This document shows positions 7,875 through 16,076 of a DNA stretch of 34,508 nt, piece by piece. The notes under the pieces are model-generated. The model saw only the letters and a program-made list of their open reading frames with translations. It made no database searches and was not told where the DNA came from. The stretch comes from Pseudomonadota bacterium. GTDB taxonomy: Bacteria > Pseudomonadota > Gammaproteobacteria > Ga0077536. The translations under genes and the position numbers were made by a program. The stretch spans positions 1 to 34,508 of the forward strand of contig JADJYF010000029.1 of NCBI GenBank assembly GCA_016719885.1, written 5' to 3'. Position 1 is the first letter of the stretch; each line of letters begins with the position of its first letter.

Positions 7875-9413
7875 TCAGAAGAAGCCCAGCGCCTTCGGGC
7901 TGTAGCTGACCAGCAGGTTCTTGGTCTGCTGGTAGTGCTCGAGCATCATCTTGTGGGTTTCACGACCGATGCCGGACTGCTTGTAGCCACCGAAAGCGGC
8001 GTGCGCGGGATACAGGTGATAGCAGTTCGTCCATACGCGGCCGGCCTGGATGCCGCGGCCCATGCGATAGGCGCGATTGCCGTCGCGCGACCACACCGCC
8101 GCGCCGAGGCCGTAGAGCGTGTCGTTGGCGATGGCCAGCGCTTCCTCCTCGGTCTTGAACGTCGTCACGGCGAGGACCGGCCCGAAGATCTCCTCCTGGA
8201 AGATGCGCATCTTGTTGTGGCCTTCGAACACCGTCGGCTGCACGTAGAAGCCGTTCTCGCAGCCCTTCACCGTGGCGCGCTCGCCGCCGATGCGCAGCTT
8301 GGCCTGTTCCTGCTTGCCGATCGCGATGTAGGAGAGAATCTTCTCCAGCTGATCGTTCGAGGCCTGTGCGCCGACCATGGTCTCGATGGCGAGCGGATTG
8401 CCCTGGCGCACCTTGGCCACGCGCGCGATGGCGCGTTCCATGAACTTGTCGTAGATCGATTCGTGCACGATGGCGCGCGACGGACAGGTACACACTTCGC
8501 CCTGGTTGAGACAAAACATGGTGAAGCCTTCCAGCGCCTTGTCGAGAAAGTCATCGTCTTCGGCCATGACGTCGGCGAAGAAGATGTTGGGCGACTTGCC
8601 GCCGAGTTCGAGCGTGACCGGAATGATGTTCTCCGACGCGTACTGCATGATGAGGCGGCCGGTGGTGGTTTCACCGGTGAACGCCACCTTGTTGATGCGC
8701 GGGCTGCTGGCGAGCGGCTTGCCGGCCTCGACGCCGAAGCCGTTGACCACGTTCAAGGTGCCGGGCGGCAACAGGTCGCCGATGAGTTCGACCAGCACCA
8801 TGATGCTCATGGGCGTCTGCTCGGCCGGCTTCAACACCACGCAGTTGCCGGCGGCGAGCGCCGGCGCGAGTTTCCAAATCGCCATCAGCAGCGGGAAGTT
8901 CCACGGAATGATCTGACCGACCACGCCCAGCGGCTCATGGAAATGGTAGGCGACGGTGGTCTCGTCGATCTGCGAGAGCGCGCCTTCTTGCGCGCGTATG
9001 CAGGCCGCGAAGTAACGCAGGTGATCGATGGCCAGCGGCACGTCGGCGGCGAGCGTCTCGCGAATTGGCTTGCCATTGTCGACGGTCTCGGCAAGCGCGA
9101 GGTGCGCGAGGTTCTGTTCCATGCGATCAGCGATGGCCAGCAGCTTGGCGGCGCGTTCGGCGGGCGCGGTCTTGCCCCACGCGGCCTTGGCGGCATGGGC
9201 GGCATCGAGCGCCTTGTCGATGTCCTCGGCGGTGGAACGCGCCACCTGGCAGATCACCTCACCACTGATGGGCGTGGTGTTCTCGAAATACTGGCCCTTG
9301 ACCGGCGCCAGCCACTGGCCGCCGATGTAGTTGTCGTAGCGGCTGCGGATGTTGATGTGCTCGCCGGTCGCGGCCAGCGCGCTCAAGGGATTGAGATTGA
9401 CTTTCTGATCCAT
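7875..9413 (-). CDS. exaC: NAD-dependent aldehyde dehydrogenase, ExaC/AldB type
   Basis: The protein has 512 residues; ATG 9413 follows a very good ribosome site (CCGGAGGTCGAA). The catalytic Cys308 lies in QGEVCTCPSR and the general-base Glu269 in LELGGKSPN. NAD-binding features include IIPWNFPLLM, VLKPAEQTP and AFTGETTTG. The C-terminus (NCYHLYPAHAAFGGYKQSG, then GRETHKMMLEHYQQTKNLL) is characteristic of acetaldehyde dehydrogenases ExaC and AldB, which oxidise the aldehyde made by PQQ-dependent ethanol dehydrogenases. This fits the PQQ enzymes at both ends of the window and the c-type cytochrome at 23.3 kb. It is the lead gene of an operon with DUF779. Its upstream leader carries competing inverted repeats (9447-9487). 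Confidence 0.93.
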   Translation of the reverse strand: MDQKVNLNPLSALAATGEHINIRSRYDNYIGGQWLAPVKGQYFENTTPISGEVICQVARSTAEDIDKALDAAHAAKAAWGKTAPAERAAKLLAIADRMEQNLAHLALAETVDNGKPIRETLAADVPLAIDHLRYFAACIRAQEGALSQIDETTVAYHFHEPLGVVGQIIPWNFPLLMAIWKLAPALAAGNCVVLKPAEQTPMSIMVLVELIGDLLPPGTLNVVNGFGVEAGKPLASSPRINKVAFTGETTTGRLIMQYASENIIPVTLELGGKSPNIFFADVMAEDDDFLDKALEGFTMFCLNQGEVCTCPSRAIVHESIYDKFMERAIARVAKVRQGNPLAIETMVGAQASNDQLEKILSYIAIGKQEQAKLRIGGERATVKGCENGFYVQPTVFEGHNKMRIFQEEIFGPVLAVTTFKTEEEALAIANDTLYGLGAAVWSRDGNRAYRMGRGIQAGRVWTNCYHLYPAHAAFGGYKQSGIGRETHKMMLEHYQQTKNLLVSYSPKALGFF

Positions 9414-9446
9414 TTCGACCTCCGGGGATGATTCGTCCAAGTGGCC

Positions 9447-9487
9447 GTCGGCACTCGCCGACAGCGGATATTCAATGCACTGTCGGC
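9447..9487 (-). promoter_or_regulatory. Competing inverted repeats upstream of the ExaC-like gene
   Basis: Arm 9480-9487 (GCCGACAG on the minus strand) can pair with 9457-9464 (CTGTCGGC). The same 9457-9462 segment can instead pair with 9447-9452 (GCCGAC) across a 4-nt loop. The two hairpins exclude each other and lie 34-74 bp before the ATG. They could be an attenuator-like leader or an operator; neither is shown. The feature overlaps the end of the doubtful ORF 9472-9762. Confidence 0.35.
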
Positions 9488-9762
9488 TTGCCCGCGCCCT
9501 GGCGATGGCCGCCCACGGCCGCCGCCTCGCATACCGATGACAATCGCTCGACCCAGATCGCGTGGGCGGCGGCGAGGCTGGCCAGCACCGCCGGTTCACG
9601 CGGCAGATCGGGGTGATCACGCAGTTGGCGCAGCAGCGTCAAGAGGGTGCGGATATGCGCCTCCTCGCTGCTTGCCGCGCACTGCGCCATGAGCCGGATG
9701 ACCGCCGCCATGAGGGTCGCGGTGGCGGGTCTGTCATTGTCTGCGCGGGGCTCGGGCGGCAT
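9472..9762 (-). CDS. Possible small hypothetical protein (96 aa)
   Basis: I do not recognise this protein. It is predicted largely helical and leucine/alanine-rich (TLMAAVIRLMAQCAASSEEA, IRTLLTLLRQLRDHPDLPRE), with no signal peptide or membrane segment. ATG 9762 has GACGAGG seven bases upstream. It lies on the same strand as the ExaC-like gene and ends 58 bp before it, so it could be the first gene of that operon. Overlapping frames on the other strand look less protein-like. It could still be a chance open frame in GC-rich DNA. Confidence 0.4.
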   Translation of the reverse strand: MPPEPRADNDRPATATLMAAVIRLMAQCAASSEEAHIRTLLTLLRQLRDHPDLPREPAVLASLAAAHAIWVERLSSVCEAAAVGGHRQGAGKPTVH

Positions 9763-9941
9763 AATGGCCTCGTCTATTCATGCACCCGAAAAACATCTTC
9801 TTCGTCGGGTTTTCGGCGATGTTAGCCGCCCGCCCCCGCCAGGAAATATGTAGCACCGTGCCGCTAGAGATTGACCGCCAGCGTGAGCACATTGGCGGTA
9901 TGCACACGGCATCCAGCCGTTCACATCCCAAGGAGTCAGTA

Positions 9942-11371
9942 ATGCAGAGTTGCCTTTCTTTCTACATCAATGGTGCGTGGGTCGCGCCGAGCGCCCCGCA
10001 GCCATTAGACGTCATCAATCCCGCCACCGAACAAGTCGTCGGCCAGATCATGCTGGGCAATGCCCAGGACGTGAACAAGGCCGTTGCCGCCGCCAAGGCC
10101 GCCTTCCCGGCCTATGCGCGTACCAGTGTCGACGAGCGCGTGGCGCTCCTGGAAAAGATTGGCGCGGCCTACAAGGAACGTTATGCCGAATGGTCGAGAC
10201 CATTTCGAGCGAAATGGGTGCGCCGATCTGGCTGTGCAAGGCCGCGCAGGCCGCCATGGGTCCGGCCCATCTCAACACCGCCATCGAAGTGCTGAAGAAC
10301 TACGTGTTCGAGGAAAAGCGCGGCAACATCACGCTGCGTCGCGAGCCGGTGGGCGTGTGCGGTTTCATCACGCCGTGGAACTGGCCGATCAACCAGATCG
10401 CCTGCAAGGTGCTGCCGGCACTCGCCGCCGGTTGCACGATGGTGCTGAAGCCATCTGAAGTGGCGCCGCTCAACGCCGCGATCTTCGCTGAAGTGCTGCA
10501 TGCCGCCGGCGTGCCGGCCGGCGTGTTCAATCTCGTCAACGGCGACGGCCCTGGTGTCGGCACGCCACTGTCCTCGCATCCCGATGTCGACATGGTGTCC
10601 TTCACCGGCTCGACCCGCGCCGGCATCCTGGTGGCCAAGGCCGCCGCCGATACCGTCAAGCGCGTCGCCCAGGAACTCGGCGGCAAGTCGGCCAACATCA
10701 TTCTCGACGACGCCGACCTCAAGACCGCGGTCGCCGGTGGCGTGCAGGGCATGATGATGAACTCCGGTCAGTCGTGTAATGCGCCGAGCCGCATGCTGGT
10801 GCCGGCCAAGCTGCATGACCAGTGCGTGGCCATTGCCAAGGAAGCGGTGGCCAACGTCAACGTCGGCGATCCGAAGATGAAGGACTCCACCATCGGCCCG
10901 GTGGTGAGCAAGGTCCAGTTCGACAAGATCCAGAGCCTCATCAAGAAGGGCATCGAGGAAGGCGCGACCCTGGTCGCCGGTGGCCCCGGCCTGCCGGAAG
11001 GCATCAGCGCCGGCTACTTCGTCAAGCCGACCATCTTCGCCAACGTCAACAACGACATGACCATCGCGCGCGAAGAGATCTTCGGGCCGGTGCTGTGCAT
11101 GATGCCGTACAAGGACGATGCCGAGGCGGTCGCGATCGCCAACGACACGGTCTACGGCCTGTCCGGCTACGTGTCCGGCGGCGATGCCAAGCGCGTCGCC
11201 GAAGTCGCCAACCAGCTGCGTTGCGGCAACGTGCACGTCAACGGCGCCGGTCTCGACTTCCACGCGCCTTTCGGCGGCTACAAGCAGTCGGGCAACGGTC
11301 GCGAATGGGGTGAGTTCGGCTTCGAGGAATTCCTCGAGGTCAAGGCGGTGATGAACACCGCCGCCGCCTGA
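9942..11371 (+). CDS. Aldehyde dehydrogenase family protein (one frameshift)
   Basis: ATG 9942 follows AAGGAG at 9930-9935. The frame runs to YKERYAEWS and breaks at about 10191-10196. The rest (ETISSEMGAPIWL onward) continues in another frame to 11371. Restoring one missing base gives 476 residues, the normal family length, which argues for a sequencing error or very recent mutation. In the repaired numbering the catalytic Cys is 279 (NSGQSCNAPS) and the catalytic Glu 245 (QELGGKSANI). FITPWNWPINQ, VLKPSEVAP and SFTGSTRAG complete the nucleotide site. It differs from the neighbouring ExaC-like enzyme; its substrate is unknown. It is transcribed divergently from 9762/9413, so the 9763-9941 region should hold its promoter. 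A strong terminator follows. Confidence 0.88.
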
Positions 11372-11388
11372 GGCCAAGCGCCACCTGC

Positions 11389-11421
11389 AAGGCGTCGTCG
11401 CGCGAGCGGCGACGCCTTTTT
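11389..11421 (+). terminator. Rho-independent terminator after aldehyde dehydrogenase
   Basis: Arms 11389-11401 (AAGGCGTCGTCGC) and 11406-11418 (GCGGCGACGCCTT) form a 13-bp stem with one G-T wobble. The loop is GCGA, a GNRA-type tetraloop. TTTTT follows. The hairpin begins 18 bp after the stop codon at 11371 and separates this gene from the MFS gene. Confidence 0.9.
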
Positions 11422-11540
11422 CATGCACGCAATTCCCGCCCCGCGCCCAAGTGGGTATGCTCTGCGCGCCTAGCGCCGTCAGCGGCGAGGCGCGGCTGGT
11501 CGCTTCACTGGCCGCCTTGGCTTACGCATGGGAGTCGCGT

Positions 11541-12827
11541 GTGCAGAATATCGATGCCGACCGGCTCTACGCGCGGGTCACCTGGCGCCTGGTGCCGTTC
11601 CTGTTCCTTTGCTACATCTGCGCCTATCTCGATCGCGTCAACGTCGGTTTCGCCAAGCTCGCGATGCTGGACCAGCTCGGTTTCAGCGAGACCGTCTATG
11701 GCCTCGGCGCCGGCATCTTTTTCCTCGGCTACTTCCTGTTCGAGATCCCGAGCAATATCGGCCTGCATCGCTACGGCGCGCGCCGCACCATCGCACGCAT
11801 CATGGTGGCCTGGGGCCTGTTGTCGGCCGCCACGCTGTGGGTGACGACGCCGCTGCAGTTCTACGTGGTGCGCTTCCTGCTCGGCGCCGCCGAGGCCGGC
11901 TTCTTTCCCGGCATCATCCTCTACCTCACCTACTGGTTTCCCGCCGCGCGGCGCGGCCAGGTGACGGCGCTGTTCGCGACCGCCGTGCCGGTGGCGACCG
12001 TGATCGGCGCGCCGCTGTCCGGCTACGTGCTGCAGCACTTCGACGGCGTGCGCGGCTGGCATGGCTGGCAGTGGCTGTTCTTCATCGAAGCGCTGCCATC
12101 CATCGCCTGCGGCTGCGCGGCCTGGTGGTGCCTGGCCGACAGCAGTCGTGACGCACGCTGGCTTAGCGCCGAGGAGCAGGCCTATATCGCCGCCGACCTC
12201 GCACGCGACAACGCCGGCATTGCCCACATGGGCATCGCCGAAGGCCTGCGCATGCCGCGCGTGTGGGCGATGGCGGCGGTGTATTTCTGCTTCGTGATGG
12301 GCCTGTATGGACTCAATTTCTGGTTGCCCAGCATCGTCAGGGATCTCGGCTACGCCAAGCCCGTCGACATCGGCCTGATTTCCGCCATTCCCTTCGGCGC
12401 GGCGTGCGTGGCCATGCTGCTGGTGGCGCGCCACGCCGATGCCAGCGGCGAGCGGCGTTGGCATACGGTGGTGCCGGCGGTGCTCGGCGGCGCCGGCCTG
12501 CTCGCCAGCGCGGTCATGGCCAGCACACCGCTATGGGCGGTCGCCGCTCTCACGCTCGGTGCCTGCGGCGTGCTCGCCGCCATCGTGCAGACCTGGTCGC
12601 TGACCACCGCCATGATCGGCGGCGGCGCGGCGGCGTCCGGCATCGCACTGATCAATTCCTTCGGCAACCTGTCGGGCTTTGTCGGCCCCTATGCCATCGG
12701 CTGGCTGAAGGACAGCACCGGCAGCACCGCCGCCGGCGTCACCCTGCTGGCGGTGTCGATGTTCATCGGCGCGATGCTGGTGGCACGCGTGAGCACAACG
12801 GCATCGAGCGCGACGCAGCGTGGCTGA
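11541..12827 (+). CDS. MFS transporter, anion:cation symporter (ACS)-like
   Basis: The protein has 428 residues from GTG 11541, chosen because GGAG lies 7 bases upstream and because this length is usual for the family; the frame is open further 5' without a good site. About twelve membrane segments are visible. The signature YLDRVNVGFAKLAM after the first segment, then FEIPSNIGLHRYGARR and GAAEAGFFPGIILYLTYWFP, are typical of the ACS/tartrate-phthalate branch, which imports organic anions with protons or sodium. A hydrophilic central loop (DSSRDARWLSAEEQAYIAA) joins the two halves. It stands alone after the terminator at 11389-11421 and converges on the secreted-protein genes with only 12 bp between the stops. 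The substrate is unknown; a carboxylate made by the neighbouring dehydrogenases is conceivable. Confidence 0.9.
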   Translation: MQNIDADRLYARVTWRLVPFLFLCYICAYLDRVNVGFAKLAMLDQLGFSETVYGLGAGIFFLGYFLFEIPSNIGLHRYGARRTIARIMVAWGLLSAATLWVTTPLQFYVVRFLLGAAEAGFFPGIILYLTYWFPAARRGQVTALFATAVPVATVIGAPLSGYVLQHFDGVRGWHGWQWLFFIEALPSIACGCAAWWCLADSSRDARWLSAEEQAYIAADLARDNAGIAHMGIAEGLRMPRVWAMAAVYFCFVMGLYGLNFWLPSIVRDLGYAKPVDIGLISAIPFGAACVAMLLVARHADASGERRWHTVVPAVLGGAGLLASAVMASTPLWAVAALTLGACGVLAAIVQTWSLTTAMIGGGAAASGIALINSFGNLSGFVGPYAIGWLKDSTGSTAAGVTLLAVSMFIGAMLVARVSTTASSATQRG

Positions 12828-12839
12828 CGGCCGCCGGGC

Positions 12840-13694
12840 TCAGCGGCGCCTGCGCGCCACCACGCCCACCGCCATCGCGCCGAACAGCCACGCCATGCCG
12901 GGCACCGGCACCGGTGAGGCCTGCCATGCCAGCGTGCCCAGCACGCTGTTGCCAAGGCTGTCGGCCATGCCACCGCCCGCGGCGATGGTGTAGTCACCGG
13001 CGCCCAAGGCGAAGTTGAGTAGTCGCACGCTGTTGCCACCGGCGGGCGCGACGTGGGTCAGGTAGCGAATCACGCTCCATGAGCCGTCGGCCGCGGCGGC
13101 CGCCAGGGCGGCCGCGTTGCACGTGCCGCCTGCCTCGCTCAGGCAGTGCACGTCGGCATCGGCATTGGCCATGCTCCAGTCGCCGAGCGCGTTGAACTGC
13201 CCGTCGAAATTCGCGTTCGCGGTATCGCGAAACGGCGAGACATCGCCCTCGGCGTCCACCGCCACGCCATCGTCGGCCAGCGACGCATCCTTCACCACGT
13301 GGGGCAAGGGCGAGATCACGAGATGCGACGGGTTGGCGGGGTCGATGCGCGTGTTGTCGTGTGCCTCGCCCGGCAGCAGGCCCGCATACAGGGAGAACGC
13401 GGGGTTGAGCAGGCCCGTTTCGTCGGTGTCACTGAAAGTGATGCTGACCATGGCCGCGCCGTCGAGGTGGAACTTGAAGAACACGCCGCCCGCAAGGTCA
13501 TGACTGTCGCCAAGTCCAGGCTGCGTGCCGGCAAACCAACCGCTGTCGTTGAACAACTCCTGGCCAAAGGAGGCGCCGTCGGCATCAACGAACAGGTTGG
13601 CGCTGAGATCAAAATAATCGACATGCGCGACGGCTGGAGCGGCCATCGCCAGCAAGCTGGTGGCGAGCAATGCCCTGGAAGCGTGTTTCAACAT
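12840..13694 (-). CDS. Secreted PEP-CTERM-like protein with mature N-terminal His (protein A)
   Basis: The protein has 284 residues. A signal peptide ends APAVA|HVDYFDL, which makes His24 the first mature residue. The C-terminal sorting tail is VPVPGMAWLFGAMAVGVVAR followed by RRR: motif, membrane helix and basic end, as in exosortase substrates. The middle is Asp/Gly/Asn-rich with LGDSH, FSLYAGLLPGEAHD, NALGDW and GAGDYTIAAGGG. The DSH, LY(A/G)G-HD and GDYTIAA blocks are shared with the proteins at 14886 and 16077, so these are distant paralogues. ATG 13694 has AAGGAG upstream and lies 13 bp after the stop of the 13708 gene, so the two form an operon. No exosortase gene lies in the window. 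The function is unknown; see findings for the metal-site idea. Confidence 0.87.
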   Translation of the reverse strand: MLKHASRALLATSLLAMAAPAVAHVDYFDLSANLFVDADGASFGQELFNDSGWFAGTQPGLGDSHDLAGGVFFKFHLDGAAMVSITFSDTDETGLLNPAFSLYAGLLPGEAHDNTRIDPANPSHLVISPLPHVVKDASLADDGVAVDAEGDVSPFRDTANANFDGQFNALGDWSMANADADVHCLSEAGGTCNAAALAAAAADGSWSVIRYLTHVAPAGGNSVRLLNFALGAGDYTIAAGGGMADSLGNSVLGTLAWQASPVPVPGMAWLFGAMAVGVVARRRR

Positions 13695-13707
13695 GTCCCG
13701 CGCTCCT

Positions 13708-14772
13708 TCAGACCTTGCTCGCGCGGCGGCGCGTCACCGCGCCCACCGCCGCGAGCGCCGAACCAAACAGCCACGCCGCGGCCGGCACCGGCACCGGCGC
13801 CGCCGCGGTGTAGGACCGGGTGGTGACGGTATAGGCCAGCGCCGAACCTTCGACACCGCCGTGCGCACCGATCACCAGCGTGTAGAAACCGGCCAGGCCA
13901 TCGTTCAAACCGCCTTCCAGGGCATCGGTCTTCTTCCACTCGTTGAAGTTGATGAGCAGCGTGAACTTGAGTTCGTCGGCGGCGCTGGTCTGATGGGCCA
14001 TCCACAGCGGGGCGAAACCGTTGACGCCGCCGCTGCCGAGCGTCGAACCCTGCACACCGTTGGCGCTCGGATCGAAGGCCGCCGTGCGGCTCGAAGTCAG
14101 CGATTCGTCGGCACCGCGATACAGCGCGACATCCAGCAAGGCATTGACGTCGTTCTCGGCGTCATAGGCGCTGTCACGCTTGATGCTGATGTCGATTTGA
14201 TAAATCTGGCCAAGCGCGGCACCGGCGGTGGTGACGTTCTGCGCATCGTTGTTGGTGCCCGTGCTGGCATGGATGAGGTTGTAGTCGAGGCCGCCGGCAA
14301 TGCTGCCGACCTGCCAGGAATTGCCCCCGACGGCGAAATACGGATGGCTGGCGCCGATGTCGGGCACCAGCGAACCCCAAGTCGCGGACGCATCCTGAAT
14401 CGCGTAGGCGCGCCACAGGCTGGCCGGCGTGGTGGCGTTCACACCGGTGGTACCGGTACGCGTGGTGGTACCGGCCGCCGTGCTGTCGTGGTGACCGAGA
14501 TAGAGGTTATAGGGCAAGGTGCCGACGTAATCGGTCGGCAGGCCACCGGTGCCAGGGATGTTGGCGTTGCCCGCGCCGTTGACGCGGCCGCCGACGCCTA
14601 CCGGTCCATAGCCGCCAGTGTTCGACACGCCGTCGGTGTTGTTGACGCTGTTGGCGATACCGGTATTGACGCCGGTCAGATTGTAGGTCTGGTGGGAGGA
14701 CGCCGCCTGACTGAACAGCGTCAGCGCACCCACGACCGCAACAATACCGGCTCCATGCTGGTTGTAAAACAT
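13708..14772 (-). CDS. Secreted PEP-CTERM-like protein with mature N-terminal His (protein B)
   Basis: The protein has 354 residues from ATG 14772, with GGAGGG upstream. The signal peptide probably ends SQAASS|HQTYNLTG, again giving a mature N-terminal His (residue 27). This cleavage site (Ala at -3, Ser at -1) is less certain than in its neighbours. The mature part is Gly/Asn/Thr-rich and low in charge, with YNLYLGHHDS, WGSLVPDIGASHPYF, INFNEWKKTDALEGGLND and FYTLVIGAHGG. The tail VPVPAAAWLFGSALAAVGAV followed by TRRR is a textbook sorting signal. Outside the signal, the N-terminal His and the tail, I cannot align it with the other three proteins, so it is probably a different fold. It is the first gene of a two-gene operon with 12840. 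A GCGAC-N4-GTCGC repeat lies 64-77 bp upstream. Confidence 0.85.
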   Translation of the reverse strand: MFYNQHGAGIVAVVGALTLFSQAASSHQTYNLTGVNTGIANSVNNTDGVSNTGGYGPVGVGGRVNGAGNANIPGTGGLPTDYVGTLPYNLYLGHHDSTAAGTTTRTGTTGVNATTPASLWRAYAIQDASATWGSLVPDIGASHPYFAVGGNSWQVGSIAGGLDYNLIHASTGTNNDAQNVTTAGAALGQIYQIDISIKRDSAYDAENDVNALLDVALYRGADESLTSSRTAAFDPSANGVQGSTLGSGGVNGFAPLWMAHQTSAADELKFTLLINFNEWKKTDALEGGLNDGLAGFYTLVIGAHGGVEGSALAYTVTTRSYTAAAPVPVPAAAWLFGSALAAVGAVTRRRASKV

Positions 14773-14835
14773 GAACGAGACCCTCCAAGGTCGAGATTGT
14801 TTGTTCGGAATTCATTTCATCGCCGCGGCAAGGCG

Positions 14836-14849
14836 GCGACGTGTGTCGC
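14836..14849. promoter_or_regulatory. Variant RegA-like site GCGAC-N4-GTCGC
   Basis: GCGACGTGTGTCGC has perfect 5-nt half-sites with 4-nt spacing, against 5-nt spacing with flanking T/A in the stronger sites. It lies 64 bp upstream of the 14772 start, so it is positioned to control the B-A operon. It overlaps a small CGCCGC/GCGGCG hairpin (14821-14838), so chance in GC-rich DNA is possible. Confidence 0.45.
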
Positions 14850-14885
14850 GCGGCGCCGGCATGCGCCACGCGACTCGAGGCGACG

Positions 14886-15917
14886 CTAGCGCCGGCGGCG
14901 CATGCGAGCGACGCTGGCCAGGGTCGCAAGTGCACCCGCGAGCAGGCCGATGCTTGGCGGCACCGGTACCGCGCTCAGCGCAGCGGCACGAAACTCGAGT
15001 CGACCGTTGAGGCCGCTGATGCCGAACGACGGCGCCACGTTGCCGAAGCCCTGCGCGCCGAGCGCGCCGGAAGCGGCGATGGTGTAATTGCCCGCCGCAA
15101 GCTCGATGACGAGGGTCTCCTGCGTGGCGGCGGCGTCGTTGACGGCGAACCCGCTGGCCGGGTTATGGGCGTTGACGGCGGTGATGAAGGCGATGTTGCT
15201 CCAGTTGCCGGCGCCGTTCGCTTGCCCCCAATTGCCAAGCGCATCGAATTGGCCGGCCCAGTCGGAAACATTGGTGCGCGTATTCCGGAAATCCGCGGCG
15301 ATGTTCTGTGCATCGCTCACACCGCCGGCATCCAGCGCGTTCTGCTGGCGGCGCGGCGGAAAGCCGGTCTTGGGATTGAGTGGGTCGCCGTTCGCGTCAT
15401 CGTGGCCCTGGTAAACCAGCACGCCGGCGTAAAGACTGAAGCCGGCATCGAAGAAATTGTTGGCGCCGTCGAAGACATTCCAGGCGATGCTGACGCGCGC
15501 GGCTTCTGGCAGGCGGAAGTTGAAGAAGTCGACCTTGTGCGAGTCGCCCTGCAGCGCGTGGGTGCCCGCGCCCCAGCCGCCATCGGTGACATCGTTGACC
15601 AGCACCGTGGCGGTGCTGAGCGCGGCGCTGTATCGGACATCGGAGAACTGCCCGACCTGGGACGCGCTCTGGTACTGCGCGGTCCACAGGCTGACGTCAT
15701 TGAGCGGCCGGTCGGACACACCGTTGGCGCTGCTGCCCGCCACCGTCGGATTGGCGCCATACTGCGCGGTCGACGCCGCCAGGCCCTGGGCGGTGAGGTT
15801 GATTATCTGTTTGCCCTGGTTGAGATCGTAATACTCGACATGGGCGCGTGCGGGGTTCGCGGCGGCGCCGAGCAGCGCGATGGCGAGTGCGTGAAGAATG
15901 CTTGGTTGCCGCATCAT
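14886..15917 (-). CDS. Secreted PEP-CTERM-like protein with mature N-terminal His (protein C)
   Basis: The protein has 343 residues from ATG 15917 (a second ATG is at 15914); no strong ribosome site is visible. The signal peptide ends NPARA|HVEYYDLNQGKQI, with His26 as the mature N-terminus. The tail VPVPPSIGLLAGALATLASV followed by ARMRRRR is a sorting-type anchor. It is a clear paralogue of the 16077 protein along its whole length: (H)V.YYDLNQG.QI.LTA, NDVTD.GWGAGTH, GDSHKVDFFNFRL, GFSLY.GVL.YQGHDDA, GNWSNI.FI.AVNA.NP and GNYTIAASGALGA.GFG. Conserved His residues occur at the mature N-terminus, in GTH, DSH and GHD. The function is unknown. The palindrome at 16038-16054 lies about 120 bp upstream of the start. 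Confidence 0.87.
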   Translation of the reverse strand: MMRQPSILHALAIALLGAAANPARAHVEYYDLNQGKQIINLTAQGLAASTAQYGANPTVAGSSANGVSDRPLNDVSLWTAQYQSASQVGQFSDVRYSAALSTATVLVNDVTDGGWGAGTHALQGDSHKVDFFNFRLPEAARVSIAWNVFDGANNFFDAGFSLYAGVLVYQGHDDANGDPLNPKTGFPPRRQQNALDAGGVSDAQNIAADFRNTRTNVSDWAGQFDALGNWGQANGAGNWSNIAFITAVNAHNPASGFAVNDAAATQETLVIELAAGNYTIAASGALGAQGFGNVAPSFGISGLNGRLEFRAAALSAVPVPPSIGLLAGALATLASVARMRRRR

Positions 15918-16037
15918 GGTGTTTGCTGTCCGTGGCTGTCCCTGGATCGCTGCCGGTCGTGCGTCGCGCTTCGACAACAGCGTTTGTTCTGATTGATGTC
16001 GAATGCCTTTTCTACGCATTCGGCGCCGCGCTCACAA

Positions 16038-16054
16038 TGCGACCCGATGTCGCA
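16038..16054. promoter_or_regulatory. RegA-like palindrome TGCGAC-N5-GTCGCA
   Basis: The perfect inverted repeat is TGCGACCCGATGTCGCA. It is intergenic, between the stop of the 16077 gene and the start of the 14886-15917 gene, about 120 bp upstream of the latter. Immediate flanks (CACAA before, CCC after) match those of the site at 17072-17088. Confidence 0.7.
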
Positions 16055-16076
16055 CCCGGCGCGCGGCCGCGCGTGC

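Noticed and set aside
7845..9431. Long plus-strand open frame (528 codons)
   Set aside because: It is antisense to the ExaC-like dehydrogenase and has no recognisable protein features.
9780..9941. N-terminal extension of the second aldehyde dehydrogenase
   Set aside because: The frame is open, but ATG 9942 has a good ribosome site and matches the family N-terminus; the extension has no family resemblance.
12828..12860. Terminator between the MFS gene and protein A
   Set aside because: Only a 5-bp GCCGC/GCGGC stem is visible and there is no T-tract.
16060..16073. CGCGCGGCCGCGCG palindrome as an operator
   Set aside because: It is a plain GC palindrome with no second copy, and is expected by chance in such GC-rich DNA.
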